Counted from the first letter of the stretch, positions 1 through 11,267 are shown. The stretch: 64,000 nt of DNA from Hypericum androsaemum (GCA_963995505.1 OZ023184.1:15312228-15376227), one strand, 5' to 3'. Program-made: numbers and translations. The notes: generated from the sequence alone by a model not told the origin.

Positions 1-21
1 TCATCAATTTGATGAACTTAG

Positions 22-1350
22 GATGAACCGGAGCCTTCCAACATGCAGTCCATTCTCCAGAAGAGACCTTTGCAAACTGTATCGGTGTGAATAATTCTAG
101 CAAGAATTCTGCAGAAGCTGGCACATCAGCCTCTCGTGGTGTTGTTTCCGTCGAGGACGATAACCGGAGTAGGATTGTAAACAAAAACAAAAGAGAAGAA
201 AGTCCCAACCAAGAAAACAAAGGTTGGTTCCAGTACAAATTTGAGACTTACCTCATTTTTCGAACTCCATAAGACGGATATAATGTGTTTCGCCAATCTG
301 CAGGTGAATTCTGAGCAAGAGGTTGCTGCTGCTGAGACTGATGACACCCTGCAACAAATGGCAAGCAATAAGTTTGGAGCCACAAGCTGCATTACACATT
401 TTTCTACAGTCAATTGTGGAAGTTTCGATTTGAACATTTATTCTAACAGTGCAGCTCCCATAATCATTTTCATTAATTCCCCATGTTTACTTAATCTGGT
501 TTCTTTACCGTAGGATAAACTAAGCTCTCGAGCTGTAAGTCTAGATGGTTACTTCGGATCGCAACAGTGTCCCGGGGATGGTATGGCGTTTGCTATGAAA
601 GTTGGACACCTGATGGCATTCACCTAAAGTATGTCCAACTCCGGGTAGCAGCACCATTCTGACAACTAATATTAATAAGGCAGTCTGCTCGCCCTTCTAC
701 CAAAGAAGAGTATTTAGTCTAGTGGTGACATTCTCACCTTCTTCCCTTTTGAATCCCACAACAAACATGTCATTTTTATAAGGACAAAAAAAAAAGACAC
801 GTGATAGACGCGCAGATGCTGCGGGGCCCGCGTTATTTGCACCCAATCGGGCCCGTCTAACTCTGCTATCTTATCGTTTTCAGGTTCAACTGAACTTAAT
901 TGGTCCAAGCCGTGATACATACTTTGGAAGTCAACAGACAATCCAGGGGCTGGTAATGTCATTGACTCAGTGATCCCTACAACAGAAAATAACAGACAAT
1001 CTGGAAATGGCTTCCTATGCCTCGTGTAGATGTTCTTCTGTCTTAATGGGTGCAAGGAAGCTTAGGAAGGAATTCGGATTCGAGTTCTTTACACGTCGAT
1101 TATATCGGTAGATTCTGATATGTTGCTTCTCCATATGCAGGGACATTTGAACAGGATTGCTGCAGGCCATGATGGGGGATACTATGGTGCCCAACAAAGC
1201 ATGCACGGGCTGGTTTGTATCAATCACGATGAATTTAGTTACTGTGTGGAAATGAAGTAACCAAACAGCAGCAAACTGATACACAGCCACATTCATGGTT
1301 GCATAGATTATGACGGACGAACATCGAGCTTTCCATGATGTAGGTAGGAA
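22..1350 (+). pseudogene. FAR1-RELATED SEQUENCE 5 / FHY3-like gene, C-terminal exons, decayed
   Basis: FHY3/FAR1-family proteins are MULE-transposase-derived transcription factors of plant light signalling. Only the C-terminal tail region is in the window. Exon-like blocks are about 22-222 (EAGTSASRG, VEDDNRSR), 304-360 (VNSEQEV...LQQM), 514-580 (DKLSSRAV...DGYFGSQQ), 884-952 (VQLNLIGPSRDTYFGSQQ) and 1141-1212 (GHLNRIAAGHDGGYYGAQQ). The last three are variants of one 23-24-residue module. Splice sites are otherwise good, but the frame is broken. In the first block DEPEPSN and NNSSKNS lie in different frames, and the basic stretch before 222 reads T-K-K-T-K only after another shift. The 514-580 exon is 67 bp where its sister modules are 69 and 72, so joining to 884 gives a stop within 11 codons. 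The 360/361 junction would use a GC donor. The end of the last exon, near 1309-1350 (TDEHRAFHDVGRK), is uncertain. The family call rests on remembered tail motifs. Confidence 0.7.
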
Positions 1351-2092
1351 GGCCGCCTTGGCTGTGATCTTCGGATTGGCGGGCTTATTCGAAGGAGGAA
1401 CTCTTGCGCCTGTTACTTGGAGAAGTACAGTATATGTTTTCTCCACCTGCACATATTCAAGTCACCTACAAAGGTTGTTGTATAACTGTAATTTGACCTT
1501 TGTAATCACTGTAAAGAAAGACATTTAGAGAGGTAACAGCTGTAATTACCAATTAAAGAAACAGCAACTATCCAACGTCCAGGGGAAAAACATGGGTTAC
1601 TCCCAGAATTAAAAATTGCAAAAGCAATTATATGGGCAAGAAAAAAGGCAAGACACAGAATAAGCAAAAACCCAAAAGGTTGCTTTTAATCCTGTAATGA
1701 AAGGATAAACAAATGGAAGGAAGGAGGGGCAGAACAAAGCATATATTATTTTATATTCAATTGACGTCTCGCAAGAAATTCCAACATTTTGGTGCTTGGG
1801 TTCCCATGCTATACCTATTCAACATGACAAATCAACAAATTAAATTATGTAAGAAACGGACAGAATTCAACAACAAAATAGCTCATGACCGGCGAGAGAG
1901 AGAGAGGGGCAGCCCACCCAACCGGTATTGACAACCACTGGTTCATTGGTTGACCATCCCGATTCCCCCGTACCAGATCAATCCCGCGCAGCGGCCTGCA
2001 CGGGATTGGGCTGGGGGAGCGGGAACAAGGCGATTGTATTAGTCCCCGGATGGATGGATTGATCGGATAGGATGCCATTGCCAATGTGATCA
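1351..2092. other. Intergenic spacer between FRS-like remnant and SCL23
   Basis: No coding region or repeat is evident. The part next to 2092 is expected to hold the 3' UTR of the minus-strand GRAS gene. A short GA-rich tract lies near 1893-1910. Confidence 0.4.
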
Positions 2093-3412
2093 TCAATCGG
2101 ATGGCTGCCAGGCAGAGGCAGCCAGCAAGGACAAGTCCTTCCAGCCGAGCTTCAAGGAGCCATTCTCCTCCACCAATGTGTACCCTTTCCAGGGGAACAT
2201 CCCGAGCAGCAAGCTGGCCTGCGCGGCGGGGTTCCCCCCGAGCGAGACGGGCCTAAACCCGGCCCGCTTCAGCTCCTCTCCCCACCTCTCCACCTTGACC
2301 TCCCCTGTTCTCTTGGGGCCACCGACCGCAACAATGTTCCTGATCTCGCTCCCAAACAGCTGCTGCTCCACAATGTGCCGCTCCAGGCTGTCCGCCCCGA
2401 GCCCGTCCCCAAGCGCGTCAAACAGCGCGCTGTAGTAATGCAGGGCCTCCACGAACCGCCCGAGGAAGCTCCCCGCGTGGCTGAGGTCCTGCTCGACGAT
2501 GGTGACCAGCTTGGGGCGGACCGCCGCGAGGAGCCTCAGCGTGGCGAGGTCGCTCCCTGTAATGTCATACAGGCAATGGTGCATCCAGTGGACCACCACG
2601 GCCTCCCTGGGGCGGATCCCGAGCTGCCCCAGGTCCGCAACGCTCCCGATCTTCCCCTCGAGCGGGTGGAACTCGAAGGGCAGCCCGAGGGACCCCGCGA
2701 AGTCCGCGAGACGCCTTCCTGTCGACTCGAGGAGCTCCGGGGAGGCTCCGAAGCCGGTGATCCGCACGGACCGGACCTTCCGGGACCGGGAGGCGAGGAT
2801 GTGGAAGAGCCCCGGCCACTGGAGCCCCTGCATGATGTCGAGGTCGATGACGTGGATACGATCCTCCCCTTCCAAGGCCTGGAAGATGGCCTGGTTCGCC
2901 GTGAAGTGCGAGAACTTGATCAACGGCGAGATCGCGTTGTACGCCTGCCACGCGCCGAAGATCCGCTGCGACTGGATTAGGGTTAGGGCCTTCGAGGCGG
3001 GGCCCAGCGGGGTGTACGCGCCCAGGCACGAGCTCACCACGCGCGCCTGCAGCGCTTGCGCGAAGTACGCCCCCACGCGCTCCGGCGACGTCCCGAACGG
3101 CGACGAAAGCTCCGCTATCTCCGGCAACAAGTCGCTCGCGTCGTCCAGGTTGTCCATGGCCACGCACTCCGCGCACTGGAGGAGGAGCCCGAGCAGCCGG
3201 AGCCCGGCCGCGGAGTCCCCGGCGTCGTCCTGTTCTTCGGCGGTCACCTCGCCGGAGACGTTCGGGCGCTTGGAGGACGGGTCATCGCCGGGGGAGGTGT
3301 CCGTCGGCGACGGGGGGTCCCTCTCCACGCGCTTGGACTTCATCCCGGGTTTCGCGTTCGGGTTCGGGTTGGAGCCGATGGGAGCTTGCTGGGAGACTAA
3401 GCTTTGAAGCAT
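2093..3412 (-). CDS. SCL23: GRAS-family transcription regulator, SCARECROW-LIKE 23 type
   Basis: This is an intact intronless gene of 439 codons. GRAS proteins are plant nuclear transcription regulators; the SCR/SCL23 branch works with SHORT-ROOT in endodermis and bundle-sheath fate. The N-terminus is variable with basic patches (MKSKRVER near residue 24). The GRAS domain runs from about 71 to the end: leucine heptad I ([16 protein letters not shown], 70-85), VHIID motif as [15 protein letters not shown] (186-200), the second leucine-rich region, a PFYRE-region helix ([16 protein letters not shown]) and the C-terminal SAW motif (SAW at 433-435, ending QPSD). I chose the ATG at 3410-3412 (MLQSLV...) because the family begins this way. 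An in-frame ATG six codons upstream would only add MLFIYI. Coding GC is far above the flanks. Open reading on the opposite strand is a codon-bias shadow. A GA tract lies upstream at 3497-3531. Confidence 0.92.
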   Translation of the reverse strand: MLQSLVSQQAPIGSNPNPNAKPGMKSKRVERDPPSPTDTSPGDDPSSKRPNVSGEVTAEEQDDAGDSAAGLRLLGLLLQCAECVAMDNLDDASDLLPEIAELSSPFGTSPERVGAYFAQALQARVVSSCLGAYTPLGPASKALTLIQSQRIFGAWQAYNAISPLIKFSHFTANQAIFQALEGEDRIHVIDLDIMQGLQWPGLFHILASRSRKVRSVRITGFGASPELLESTGRRLADFAGSLGLPFEFHPLEGKIGSVADLGQLGIRPREAVVVHWMHHCLYDITGSDLATLRLLAAVRPKLVTIVEQDLSHAGSFLGRFVEALHYYSALFDALGDGLGADSLERHIVEQQLFGSEIRNIVAVGGPKRTGEVKVERWGEELKRAGFRPVSLGGNPAAQASLLLGMFPWKGYTLVEENGSLKLGWKDLSLLAASAWQPSD

Positions 3413-3494
3413 GATATATATAAACAGCAACTAAGGAGTGGAGTTTTTTGGTTTTGGGTTTTGGTCTTAAAACAATTATTGGGAAGGAGAAAGG

Positions 3495-3496
<2 letters not shown>

Positions 3497-3531
<35 letters not shown>
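3497..3531. repeat. (GA)n microsatellite in SCL23 5' region
   Basis: About 17 GA units lie 85-119 bp upstream of the SCL23 ATG. On the gene's sense strand they read as a CT tract, a common plant 5'-UTR or core-promoter feature. Length polymorphism is likely. Confidence 0.85.
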
Positions 3532-3533
<2 letters not shown>

Positions 3534-3877
3534 GGACAAGGAGGAAGTGAGAAGAATGTTGAAAGTGGGTTCGGGGATGTAAGAGAGATTCTGAAGGGGA
3601 AGATGTTAAGGAAGAAGAGGGACAAATCCTTGTCAGGAAGAAGGAGAGTTCTGGGAAGAAAGTGAGCTAAATTTCAGAAATGTGTCAGAGAGAGAGAGTG
3701 GGGAAGGAGAGGACGGAGGAAAAAGGTATGTAACTTTACAATGACCAGTAGACCTCTTACAAATGGACAAGCTCCCACTCTCTCTCCCTAAAACTTTTTA
3801 GTGCGAGAAATCTTTTCCCTTTCTCTCACTTGGGATCTTTCTTTTATTAGATTTTTACTATTTTACCCTTTTTCTCT
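3532..3877. other. Probable SCL23 promoter region
   Basis: Purine-rich then pyrimidine-rich DNA lies between the GA tract and the foldback MULE. No gene is seen. Short GAGAGA (3684-3700) and CTCTCTC (3778-3787) tracts occur. The promoter role is inferred from position only. Confidence 0.35.
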
Positions 3878-4723
3878 TCTTTCCTCGAGTAATTTTTCAA
3901 AAGAGGGTTAATTCCTCCAGCAATTCCCTGAATGGGGTTGTCAGGGGATGTTTTCCTTGTCTGGGATCGAGCCAGAAATCGCTTAGCAGGCAGCGTTTTT
4001 CCTTCGCACGAAACCGCTGCCCAGACAGCGTGTTTTTTGTTTTGCCAAAAACCGCTCCCGGTGGAGAGGTTTTTGGTTTGCCTAAAACTTTGCCAAAAAC
4101 CTCTCCCGAGAGGTTTTTGGTTTGCAAAAAAAAATTAACCTCCGCAATTTTAAATAAGCACTCTAACCAACCAATCTACAAGAGCATATTGACTTATAAA
4201 TAATATATTACATATATACGATTTCTATGAAATATGTACTATATTAAATAAATACATATTTATATAAAATAATATTTATTACATAAATACATATTTATGT
4301 AATATTTTTTATTACATAAATATGTATTTATGAAATACATATTTATGTAATATATTATCTATATTTATGTAATATATTATTATTTATGTATATTATATAT
4401 ATTTGTATTTATGTAATATATTATTTGTATTTATGTAATATATTATTTTTAGCCAAACACTGCTCCACCAGGGGAGCGTTTTCTTTTTAAACAAAAAATT
4501 TTGCATGTGGAAATATATAATATACATAAATAATAATATATTACATAAATATAGATAATATATTACATAAATACATATTTATGCAATAAACAATATTACA
4601 TAAATACGTATTTATGTAATAAATATTATTTTATATAAATATGTATTTATGTAATATATTACATATTTCATAGAAATCGTATATATGTAATATATTATTT
4701 ATTACAAAGTTATAAGTCAATAG

Positions 4724-4797
4724 GTTCTTATAGATTGGTTGGTTAGAGTGCTTATTTAAAATTGTGGAAGTCTTCGGTTCGATTCCGAACAAGAGCC
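4724..4797 (+). ncRNA. tRNA-like cassette (pseudo-tRNA) inside the foldback element
   Basis: The stretch folds with tRNA geometry: 7-nt acceptor strands (4724-4730 with 4790-4796, one mismatch), T8 and A9, a D-arm with the GGTTGGTTA loop, a 7-nt anticodon loop TTAAAAT (T33, anticodon position AAA), a 5-nt variable loop, and a perfect T-arm (TTCGG/CCGAA, loop TTCGATT). GGTTCGATTCC matches the Pol III B box and a T5 tract follows near 4805. The anticodon stem is badly mismatched and the D-stem has a mismatch, so a functional tRNA is unlikely. Truncated copies lacking the T-arm lie at about 4139-4185 (reverse) and 5270-5311 (forward). The 5270 copy keeps an acceptor strand perfectly complementary to the 3' strand here. 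Confidence 0.5.
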
Positions 4798-4861
4798 ATT
4801 GTGTATTTTTATTTGGATTTTCTCCCCCTTATTGCAGCTAATTTTTTTTCGGTAGTTTTTT

Positions 4862-4976
4862 TGGCAAACCAAAAAACGCTCCCCGTGGAGCGGTTTTTGG
4901 CAAAACAAAAAATGCTCCCCGTGGAGCGATTTTTGGCAAAGCAAAAAACGCTCCCCCGATGGAGCGGTTTTTGGCT
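4862..4976. repeat. Three tandem ~39-bp hairpin-forming units
   Basis: Three consecutive units of the form GGCAAAxCAAAAAAxGCTCC-CCxxGGAGCGxTTTTT are each internally palindromic. Related single units occur in both TIR regions of the host element. Confidence 0.7.
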
Positions 4977-5636
4977 AAAAATAATATATTACATAAATAC
5001 AAATAATATATTACATAAATAATACATTACATAAATATAAATATATATAGTATACATAAATAATAATAATATACATAAATATAGATAATATATTACATAA
5101 ATATTTATTTCATAAATACATATTTATGTAATAAAAAATATTACATAAATACGTATTTATGTAATAAATATTATTTTATATAAATATGTATTTATGTAAT
5201 ATATTACATATTTCATAGAAATCGTATATATGTAATATATTATTTATTACAAAGTTATAAGTCAATAGGCTCTTGTAGATTGGTTGGTTAGAGTGCTTAT
5301 TTAAAATTGTGGGGGTTGGTTTTTTTTTTTTTGCAAACCAAAAACTTCTCTGCCGGGAGCGGTTTTTGGCGAAACAAAAAAAACGCTGCCTGAGCAGCGG
5401 TTTCGTGTGAAGGAAAAACGCTCCCCGGTGAGCAGTTTCTGGCTCGACCCCAGACAAGGAAAACATCCCCTGACAACCCCATTCAGGGAATTGTCGGGGG
5501 AATTAACCCCCTTTTGGAAAATTACCCTCTTTCCTCGCTTCTCCTTCATTACTCTTCCGTGACCTTTGACTGACTCCACCTTCCTCCTTGTCTCCTCTCC
5601 ACCATCTCTCTTTCATTTCCCCTCTCTCTCAAAGTG

Positions 5637-5890
5637 TGATACATCATAAATGATATATACTGTCTGAAACGTGTTAAGTGATTTGATTGGTACTATTCAT
5701 ACCAATAAAATGCACATTCTTTTATGGCACACATCTTGAGAAAACTTCAAGGTTAAACGTGTTTGACCGGGAGTAGGATCAGGATGGGTGACCTCCTGAA
5801 AAGTTTTCGAGATGCGTGCGACTGAGGACAAAGCACGTTGAAAAAACCAGTGGTATGTGGAGCCATTCGGTCAGATCATGGGGCCTTACA
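5637..5890 (+). mobile_element. Solo LTR of a Cassandra-type TRIM carrying 5S rRNA-like sequence
   Basis: The sequence runs TGATAC...GGGCCTTACA (TG...CA). About 5750-5803 reproduces the internal Pol III promoter region of plant 5S rRNA: GGTTAAACGTGTTTG (A box), AGTAGGATCAGG (intermediate element) and ATGGGTGACCTCCTG (C box). Upstream, a GGTACTAT...ATACCAATAAAATGCAC stretch matches the 5S 5' half. 5S-bearing LTRs define Cassandra elements. No second LTR or primer-binding site follows, so it is solo. The flanks are roughly CAAAG/GAAAG, an imperfect target duplication. A related copy lies at 40976-41213 in the opposite orientation. Confidence 0.8.
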
Positions 5891-8317
5891 GAAAGCTTCC
5901 TCCAAAAGCTTTTCTCTTCATTTTCATCCTCCCTCGTCGCCCGCGATTCCACTGGTCTCCAACCTAGTAGATCTATTCGGATCCACTCACTACCGTCCAG
6001 TCCAGGTCTAGCTACCGCTCGCTACCGTCTAGCCCTGGTCGTTTCCACCTTCTCTTGCCTCCTTCGCTCTAGCCCACTGCCTCCCATTGAGGCTTGGTTT
6101 CCTCTCCGACTAGCCAGGACTGGTCGACGGTATTTCCCAGGGGGCGGGTCATCGTCAACCACCCTCCCCCTCCTCCTCGGCAGGCCCCTTCTATTTTATA
6201 TCTAGCTACTCCTTTTTTCTTTTGTAATTTACGTTGGAGGAGCTTATTTTGCTTTATGTGATGTTTTATGTCTATGTGTTGTTAAGATTGTGCTTGTTGT
6301 TTTAACTATCGAGCCACACATGTTAGCGGTCCCTTTGGGGTTTAGCTTATTTTTATTTGGTTATGCTTTTGCTTGGATTGACCTGCATTCGATCTGAGAT
6401 CTGTTCAAATCTCGAATCGTTTCCTGTTGGAGCAATTGGATAAACTTGCTTCGGTTGTATTCGTCGGACCTTCTCTCATTTGCGTGCATCATGTATGCAT
6501 TCAAATGCCCACAAGGTTGTATCTTTGATGCGACATTGTGGTTATTAGTCGATCTTTGTATCGGCAGCTTTTCACTTTGGACGTTCGGTCCTCGTAGCTT
6601 TTCGTCCACCCTTCGTCTCCACCCAGCCTCTCTGCTCCTTTAGGATTGGTTTTCGTATTTCGTTAAGTTTTTTCGTATGTTGTTTATGTATTTTACTTTT
6701 CGTATTGTAATAACTATAAAATAGGCCTTGAACAACCCTTCTAAAAAAAATAAACCTCTTACATTACTTCATTGTCTTCAGATTAGTTTTCGATATTTGT
6801 TAGATATTCTTGTGTATTATTTGTATATTTTATATTTCATTATTGTAATCTTTTTGTTTAATATTAGGCTTCGCATAGTAGAATATTTTATATTATTACT
6901 TAATCTCTTTAAAGTAACATTATTTGTTATTATCTGAAAGATAGTTGATACAAATAGTAAGAGATTTTATGCTATAATATTAAATTTAAGATAGTTGATA
7001 TACTATCTTTTGTGTTAAAAAATAAAATTCTAGATTTTTAAATTAAATTATAACATTTTTATTGAAAATTAATCTAAATATTGAGTGGTAGTTTAGCTTC
7101 CAAATTTTTTTTAAGTGAGAGTGACAGTGTGACACATGTTTCCTCCAAAAGAGAAATATGGCTGTTGACTTAATTTTACTTGGTCATACCAATGTAGTCT
7201 TTCATTCCGATCATAAGAAATCGACAAATTTACAGAGAATCGAGTAAGATGATCACATGTCACTGGTTAATTATTTCAAGAAAAGTTGTTGTAAAATGTT
7301 AAGTGCTCGTTTTGGGGGAAAAACGCGATCATGATTTTCAAGGACATGTTATTAATTGTATATTAGAAAAAAATTCAATTTTTATTATGTGATTTTCATT
7401 CATATTAAAGTAGAATTACGCTTATGATTTTATCTTTGAAGATGGTACAAGCGAACGTGTTAAAAAAAAGTTGGTGCAAGTGACAGCCAAATAATATGGG
7501 AGGCGGACTATATTTTAGTTAACCATTTAAATTTAGTCTATAACGAAAAAACCACCTAGGAAGTATACGGAGGTTTACTTACATCAGAAATATAATCTCA
7601 GTGACTCAAAAAAGAAGAAGCAGAATTCCCATATCAAGACCAAATTAGCTACTACAGACATGCAAGACGGTAGAATGTAGGAAAAATTTACGATTATATT
7701 TTCACCTTAGAATATCGAATGAATTCTATGATTCCAAATATTTTACACAATCTTAGAGATGGGGAATACGCATATTCCATGAGTCGAATTTTATTTTTAC
7801 CGGTCAAAAGTATGGTATAAGTATGAGTCTATTTATAGAAGTGGAGTAGAATAGGATAGGAATTCTATAAATTTCTACCCTACTATTACCTACTATATTC
7901 TAAATAGACCCTAATCAAATCCTAATTAGAGTCCTTTATCTCTACATAACTTATGGAATTAGGTTTTCTTGTCTAGGTTTGGTATTAATCTGTTTTCTTT
8001 CAGTTGCATTGTAAGCATTAACTATTTTATAGTTAAATTAATTGGGTTTAGGGTCCAATGTGACGGGTGTCCCTAAGTCCGAGTGGTTGAGACAAAAAAG
8101 TTTATTGATGGCAGATGATAGGATCAAGAGAAATTTAGCCATTAAATATGCCGCCACCTTAATATAATATAATTTTCCGGTGATTTCATCATCATTTGAG
8201 GTTCTTTTGTCCTTGCATTTTGGGGTACAGAAATGCATGATTAAATTATGCAGTTTTCCCCTACTTTCACGTGTGATCCTTTTATCATGGGAGGTAGGGA
8301 CGGCCATCATTATTTTT
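5891..8317. other. Intergenic region without recognisable gene
   Basis: 5891-6660 is relatively GC-rich and keeps a 129-codon frame at 5816-6205, but that frame begins inside the LTR and resembles no family I know. 6700-8317 is AT-rich with no long frame. Nothing else is evident. Confidence 0.4.
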
Positions 8318-10040
8318 GGGAAAAGTTTACTTCAGTATCTTGTAATATCACTAATATTCACTTAGGTACCTTACAGTTTAAAACTCATAGAACCGGTTCA
8401 ATTTATTTTAATTTTTATCATTTAGGTCCACCCAGATCCAGTTGGGCAAACAACATCATTTTGATGCCTAAATGGCGACCAGGTTGCTAGCGACTGAGAC
8501 GACTTGATAACGACGTGGCTGGCATGTGAATAATTATCAAAATAGTCCCATGGAGATTAGTACTTCAAAAACTTAAAGTCCAAAACTTTACAAATCAAAA
8601 CCCCAATTTCAAGCAATAACATATGAGATTCTTTTAAACTAGGGAAAAGTCTACATTAATACTATAGAATTTTATATTTTCACAATTTAGTACCATATAG
8701 TTTCAAATTAGGAATTCAGTCCCTGTGATTTACAAATTTTTTTCGGGCAGGTGCAAAGTAGCCTGTTCAAACAGTCTTGAAACAATGTCATTTTTGACCG
8801 ATGTGGCAGACACATGGCTAATGAGTGGGGTTAGTTAATGCTCACATGTAATGTGGCTAATTATCTAAATAGTCCCTACATGATCCCATCTACAAGTTAT
8901 CATATCCCCGTCATCTCCCCTGCATCGAATCACAAAACAGAACATTCCATAATTACGCTTTAAACATGACCATGGAATCCCAGCCACTAGCACGAGACCG
9001 TCCAGGGCGGCGAGATTGACAAGATCATCGGCAGCCGGGCCCTCCTCTTCCCCTTCTTTGCTACAGAGGAGAGAACCAATTTGCCCTGAGGAGAGATAAG
9101 GTTTGGTCCTGGGCGATGGAGTCCAATCCCTGAGGAGAGAACCCATTTGTCGTTGAGGAGAGACAAGGTTTCGGTGGGAGCAATAGTGGGGTTGGGGGCC
9201 TCGAGCTGGGTGATGAGCTCGATGATCTTGACTCAGGTCTCACTGGTGGCGCTCAGCCCATGATTTGTTCCATAGAAGGAGTCAACCAGCTACTTCTTTA
9301 GTTTCGCCACTGCCACCTCTCTATCGCTTGGTTCTTTCCTTCTTCGGGCCCCACTCGCCATCCCTTTCCACCGATGATGCCCTAGCCAAAGTGCAGCGCA
9401 TGCTTCTTCTTTCTTCTCTCTCAGGTTTCTCAACCTCTTTTCTGCCTTGCTATGTTCTTCCTGCCAATGGATTTTGTAGACAGAGAGGTGCAAGGGGGTA
9501 TTTATTATTGATGGCATTAGGGAAAATGACGAAAATATTATTTGGTATGTGGATGAAGAAATTAGGGAGTTATTGGTTAAAAAGATCAAGAGAATAGTTT
9601 GGTTTGTTTGGGCCTTATTGTTGTGTGATTTTGTTTAGATCAGGAAATAGACTTTTTATTTTTTAGTGTTGTGATTATTTGGGTCTCATTTTTTGTTGTT
9701 TGGTTGAAGATGGGGAGGTTGAAGATGAACATGACATTGAAAGAAGAGAGAGAATGAGAGAGGGTAGGTTAAAGATTATTTTAGAAAAATTATAAATAAA
9801 TTTGGCAATTTACCCATCGCCACGTCAGCAACGACTAATCCTGACACTTGGACAAAATGAGCCACTGGCACTCTACTTAAGCTTCTAAACGACGTCGTTT
9901 GCCCAAAAAAGGTGAACTGAACCTGGGTAGACTTAAGTGAGAAAAATTGAAATAAGTTAGACCGGTTCTATCATTTTTAAACCACAAGGTATTCAAGTAA
10001 AAATTGGTGATATTACAGGGTACTAAAGTAGACTTTTTCT
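8318..10040. mobile_element. TIR element, MULE-like, with ~150-bp inverted ends
   Basis: Left end (GGGAAAAGTTTACTTCAGTATC...) and reversed right end (AGAAAAAGTCTACTTTAGTACC...) pair over roughly 150 bp, including CATAGAACCGGTTCAA versus GATAGAACCGGTCTAA and a shared GGGCAAAC block. The interior (8865-9600) is GC-richer and gene-like but decayed. A second left-end-like sequence at 8643 (GGGAAAAGTCTACATTAATAC) suggests a nested relic. No clean target duplication was found because the flanks are T-rich. Confidence 0.6.
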
Positions 10041-11267
10041 TTTTTTAATCTCTTGTATTCATAGTATTTATAGTAGAACATTAATATTGTATCTTTCTTT
10101 TCGTAAATCTTGAGCCTAAAATCTTGAACCAAAGATCTCCATATTTAGGGGATACTCATTATTACTTTTTAAAATATCTGATATTCAGAGTCAAACACTA
10201 TCGAAGTATTTTCTTGTTTAAGATTTTTCTACATGTTTATCTTTCTATTGTAAATCGAGTTCGGTTCTATGTAAGTTAAATAAAGTCTTACAAAAAAGTA
10301 CCAAAATTTTTAATAAAATAATACACAATTTACATTAAAATGCAGCCATTCAGGACATTAAAAAACTCTTCTTTGGTGGAACTGGGTTGCTATTGTGATG
10401 CCCATATCTCACATTTCTTGGATTTTTTTAATAAGTAATATTTTACTCCATAATAATTACCAAAGGTTAATTACAATAATGGTACCAATAGTACTACACC
10501 TTAAATATCAGATAACGCATATCAAAATCTACAATGATAAATGCTATCTGAGTACCCATTCCAAGGTAATTTTCAAAAAAATCTTACCCGAAATAGCCCC
10601 CAAACTTCTTCCCGCAAAGCTAACCCATAATTACACCATGAGCACTTCAACTAACCTGTAGAAATACCTAAATTGTGGAGGGTCGAAATTTTTAAGTTGG
10701 TCGGACCCTCTAGCCGCATCCCGGATAACTTGAAGAATTTAGTAGAATATGGAGAGCCCGTGGAATTTTAAGATAAAAATGAGGTCTTTTTTTCTTTCCG
10801 GGGGAAAAATAATAATAATGGACAAAGTCGAAAAGGACCTTTGAGAAATTCAACGTAAAAAGGCATTTCTGAAAGAACTTCAAGATAGAAATGGACCGCC
10901 AACCCATGCCTTCTGTGTTCCTGTCGTGTTTGGAATTTACGTTGTCTCTGTGTTACATGTCTGGTGCGTATCATCCAAGAAACACTCTCCTTTTCTTTTA
11001 GGTTAAACTCACTTTTTATCAATATTAAGAGACTTAAATTGATTGTTGACTTTACGAATATAAAAAATATTATTAAGAGAATCGTCTCTTAAATAAAATT
11101 TTGACAATACTCGACTTTAAATATATTGTCACTGTTTTATTAAGCTTGATCAGACTTCACGAATGTTGACTAAACCATCCAGTATTAACGCTAACTATAG
11201 AGCCTCTAGGGTATTCGATGGTGAAATCCTTTTAGTGTTTAGAGTTTAGGGTATTGACGCTAATCAT
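10041..11267. other. Intergenic AT-rich spacer
   Basis: No gene, RNA or repeat is recognised. Frames at 10395-10661 and 10710-11022 show no coding character. Confidence 0.4.

Larger units (their letters stand above)
3887..5527. mobile_element. Foldback (long-TIR) Mutator-like element with 9-bp target duplication
   Basis: The ends are near-perfect inverted copies for at least 90 bp (left begins GAGTAATTTTTCAAAAG, right end reversed begins GGGTAATTTTCCAAAAG). The element is flanked by the perfect 9-bp direct repeat TCTTTCCTC at 3878-3886 and 5528-5536; 9 bp is the MULE signature. Almost the whole 1641 bp is palindromic: AT-rich arms (about 4170-4440 and 4990-5265) also pair, and a third arm copy sits at 4500-4720. 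There is no transposase ORF, so it is non-autonomous. Short hairpin units (GCTCC...GGAGC) recur near 4040-4110, 4455-4483, 4870-4975 and 5345-5430. It lies about 475 bp upstream of the SCL23 start codon. Confidence 0.85.

Noticed and set aside
2375..3407. Long plus-strand open frames across the GRAS gene
   Set aside because: They are antisense to an intact GRAS protein and arise from its high GC third-position bias. Their translations are low-complexity Arg/Pro/Gly.
3410..3430. Upstream ATG giving MLFIYI before the SCL23 start
   Set aside because: The added residues come from an ATATATA stretch. Family proteins start at the MLQ methionine.
4724..4797. Functional tRNA with AAA anticodon
   Set aside because: Anticodon stem has three mismatches and one wobble pair, and the D-stem is imperfect. 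It is kept only as a tRNA-like cassette.
5750..5803. Genuine 5S rRNA gene
   Set aside because: It diverges from 5S rRNA at many positions, lacks its ends, and lies inside a TG...CA LTR that has a relative at 40976.
5816..6205. 129-codon open frame as a gene
   Set aside because: It starts inside the Cassandra LTR, is Ser/Leu/Pro-rich without a recognisable domain, and has no supporting signals.
8318..10040. 9-bp target duplication for this TIR element
   Set aside because: Flanks are T-rich and several offsets give only partial matches, so none was claimed.
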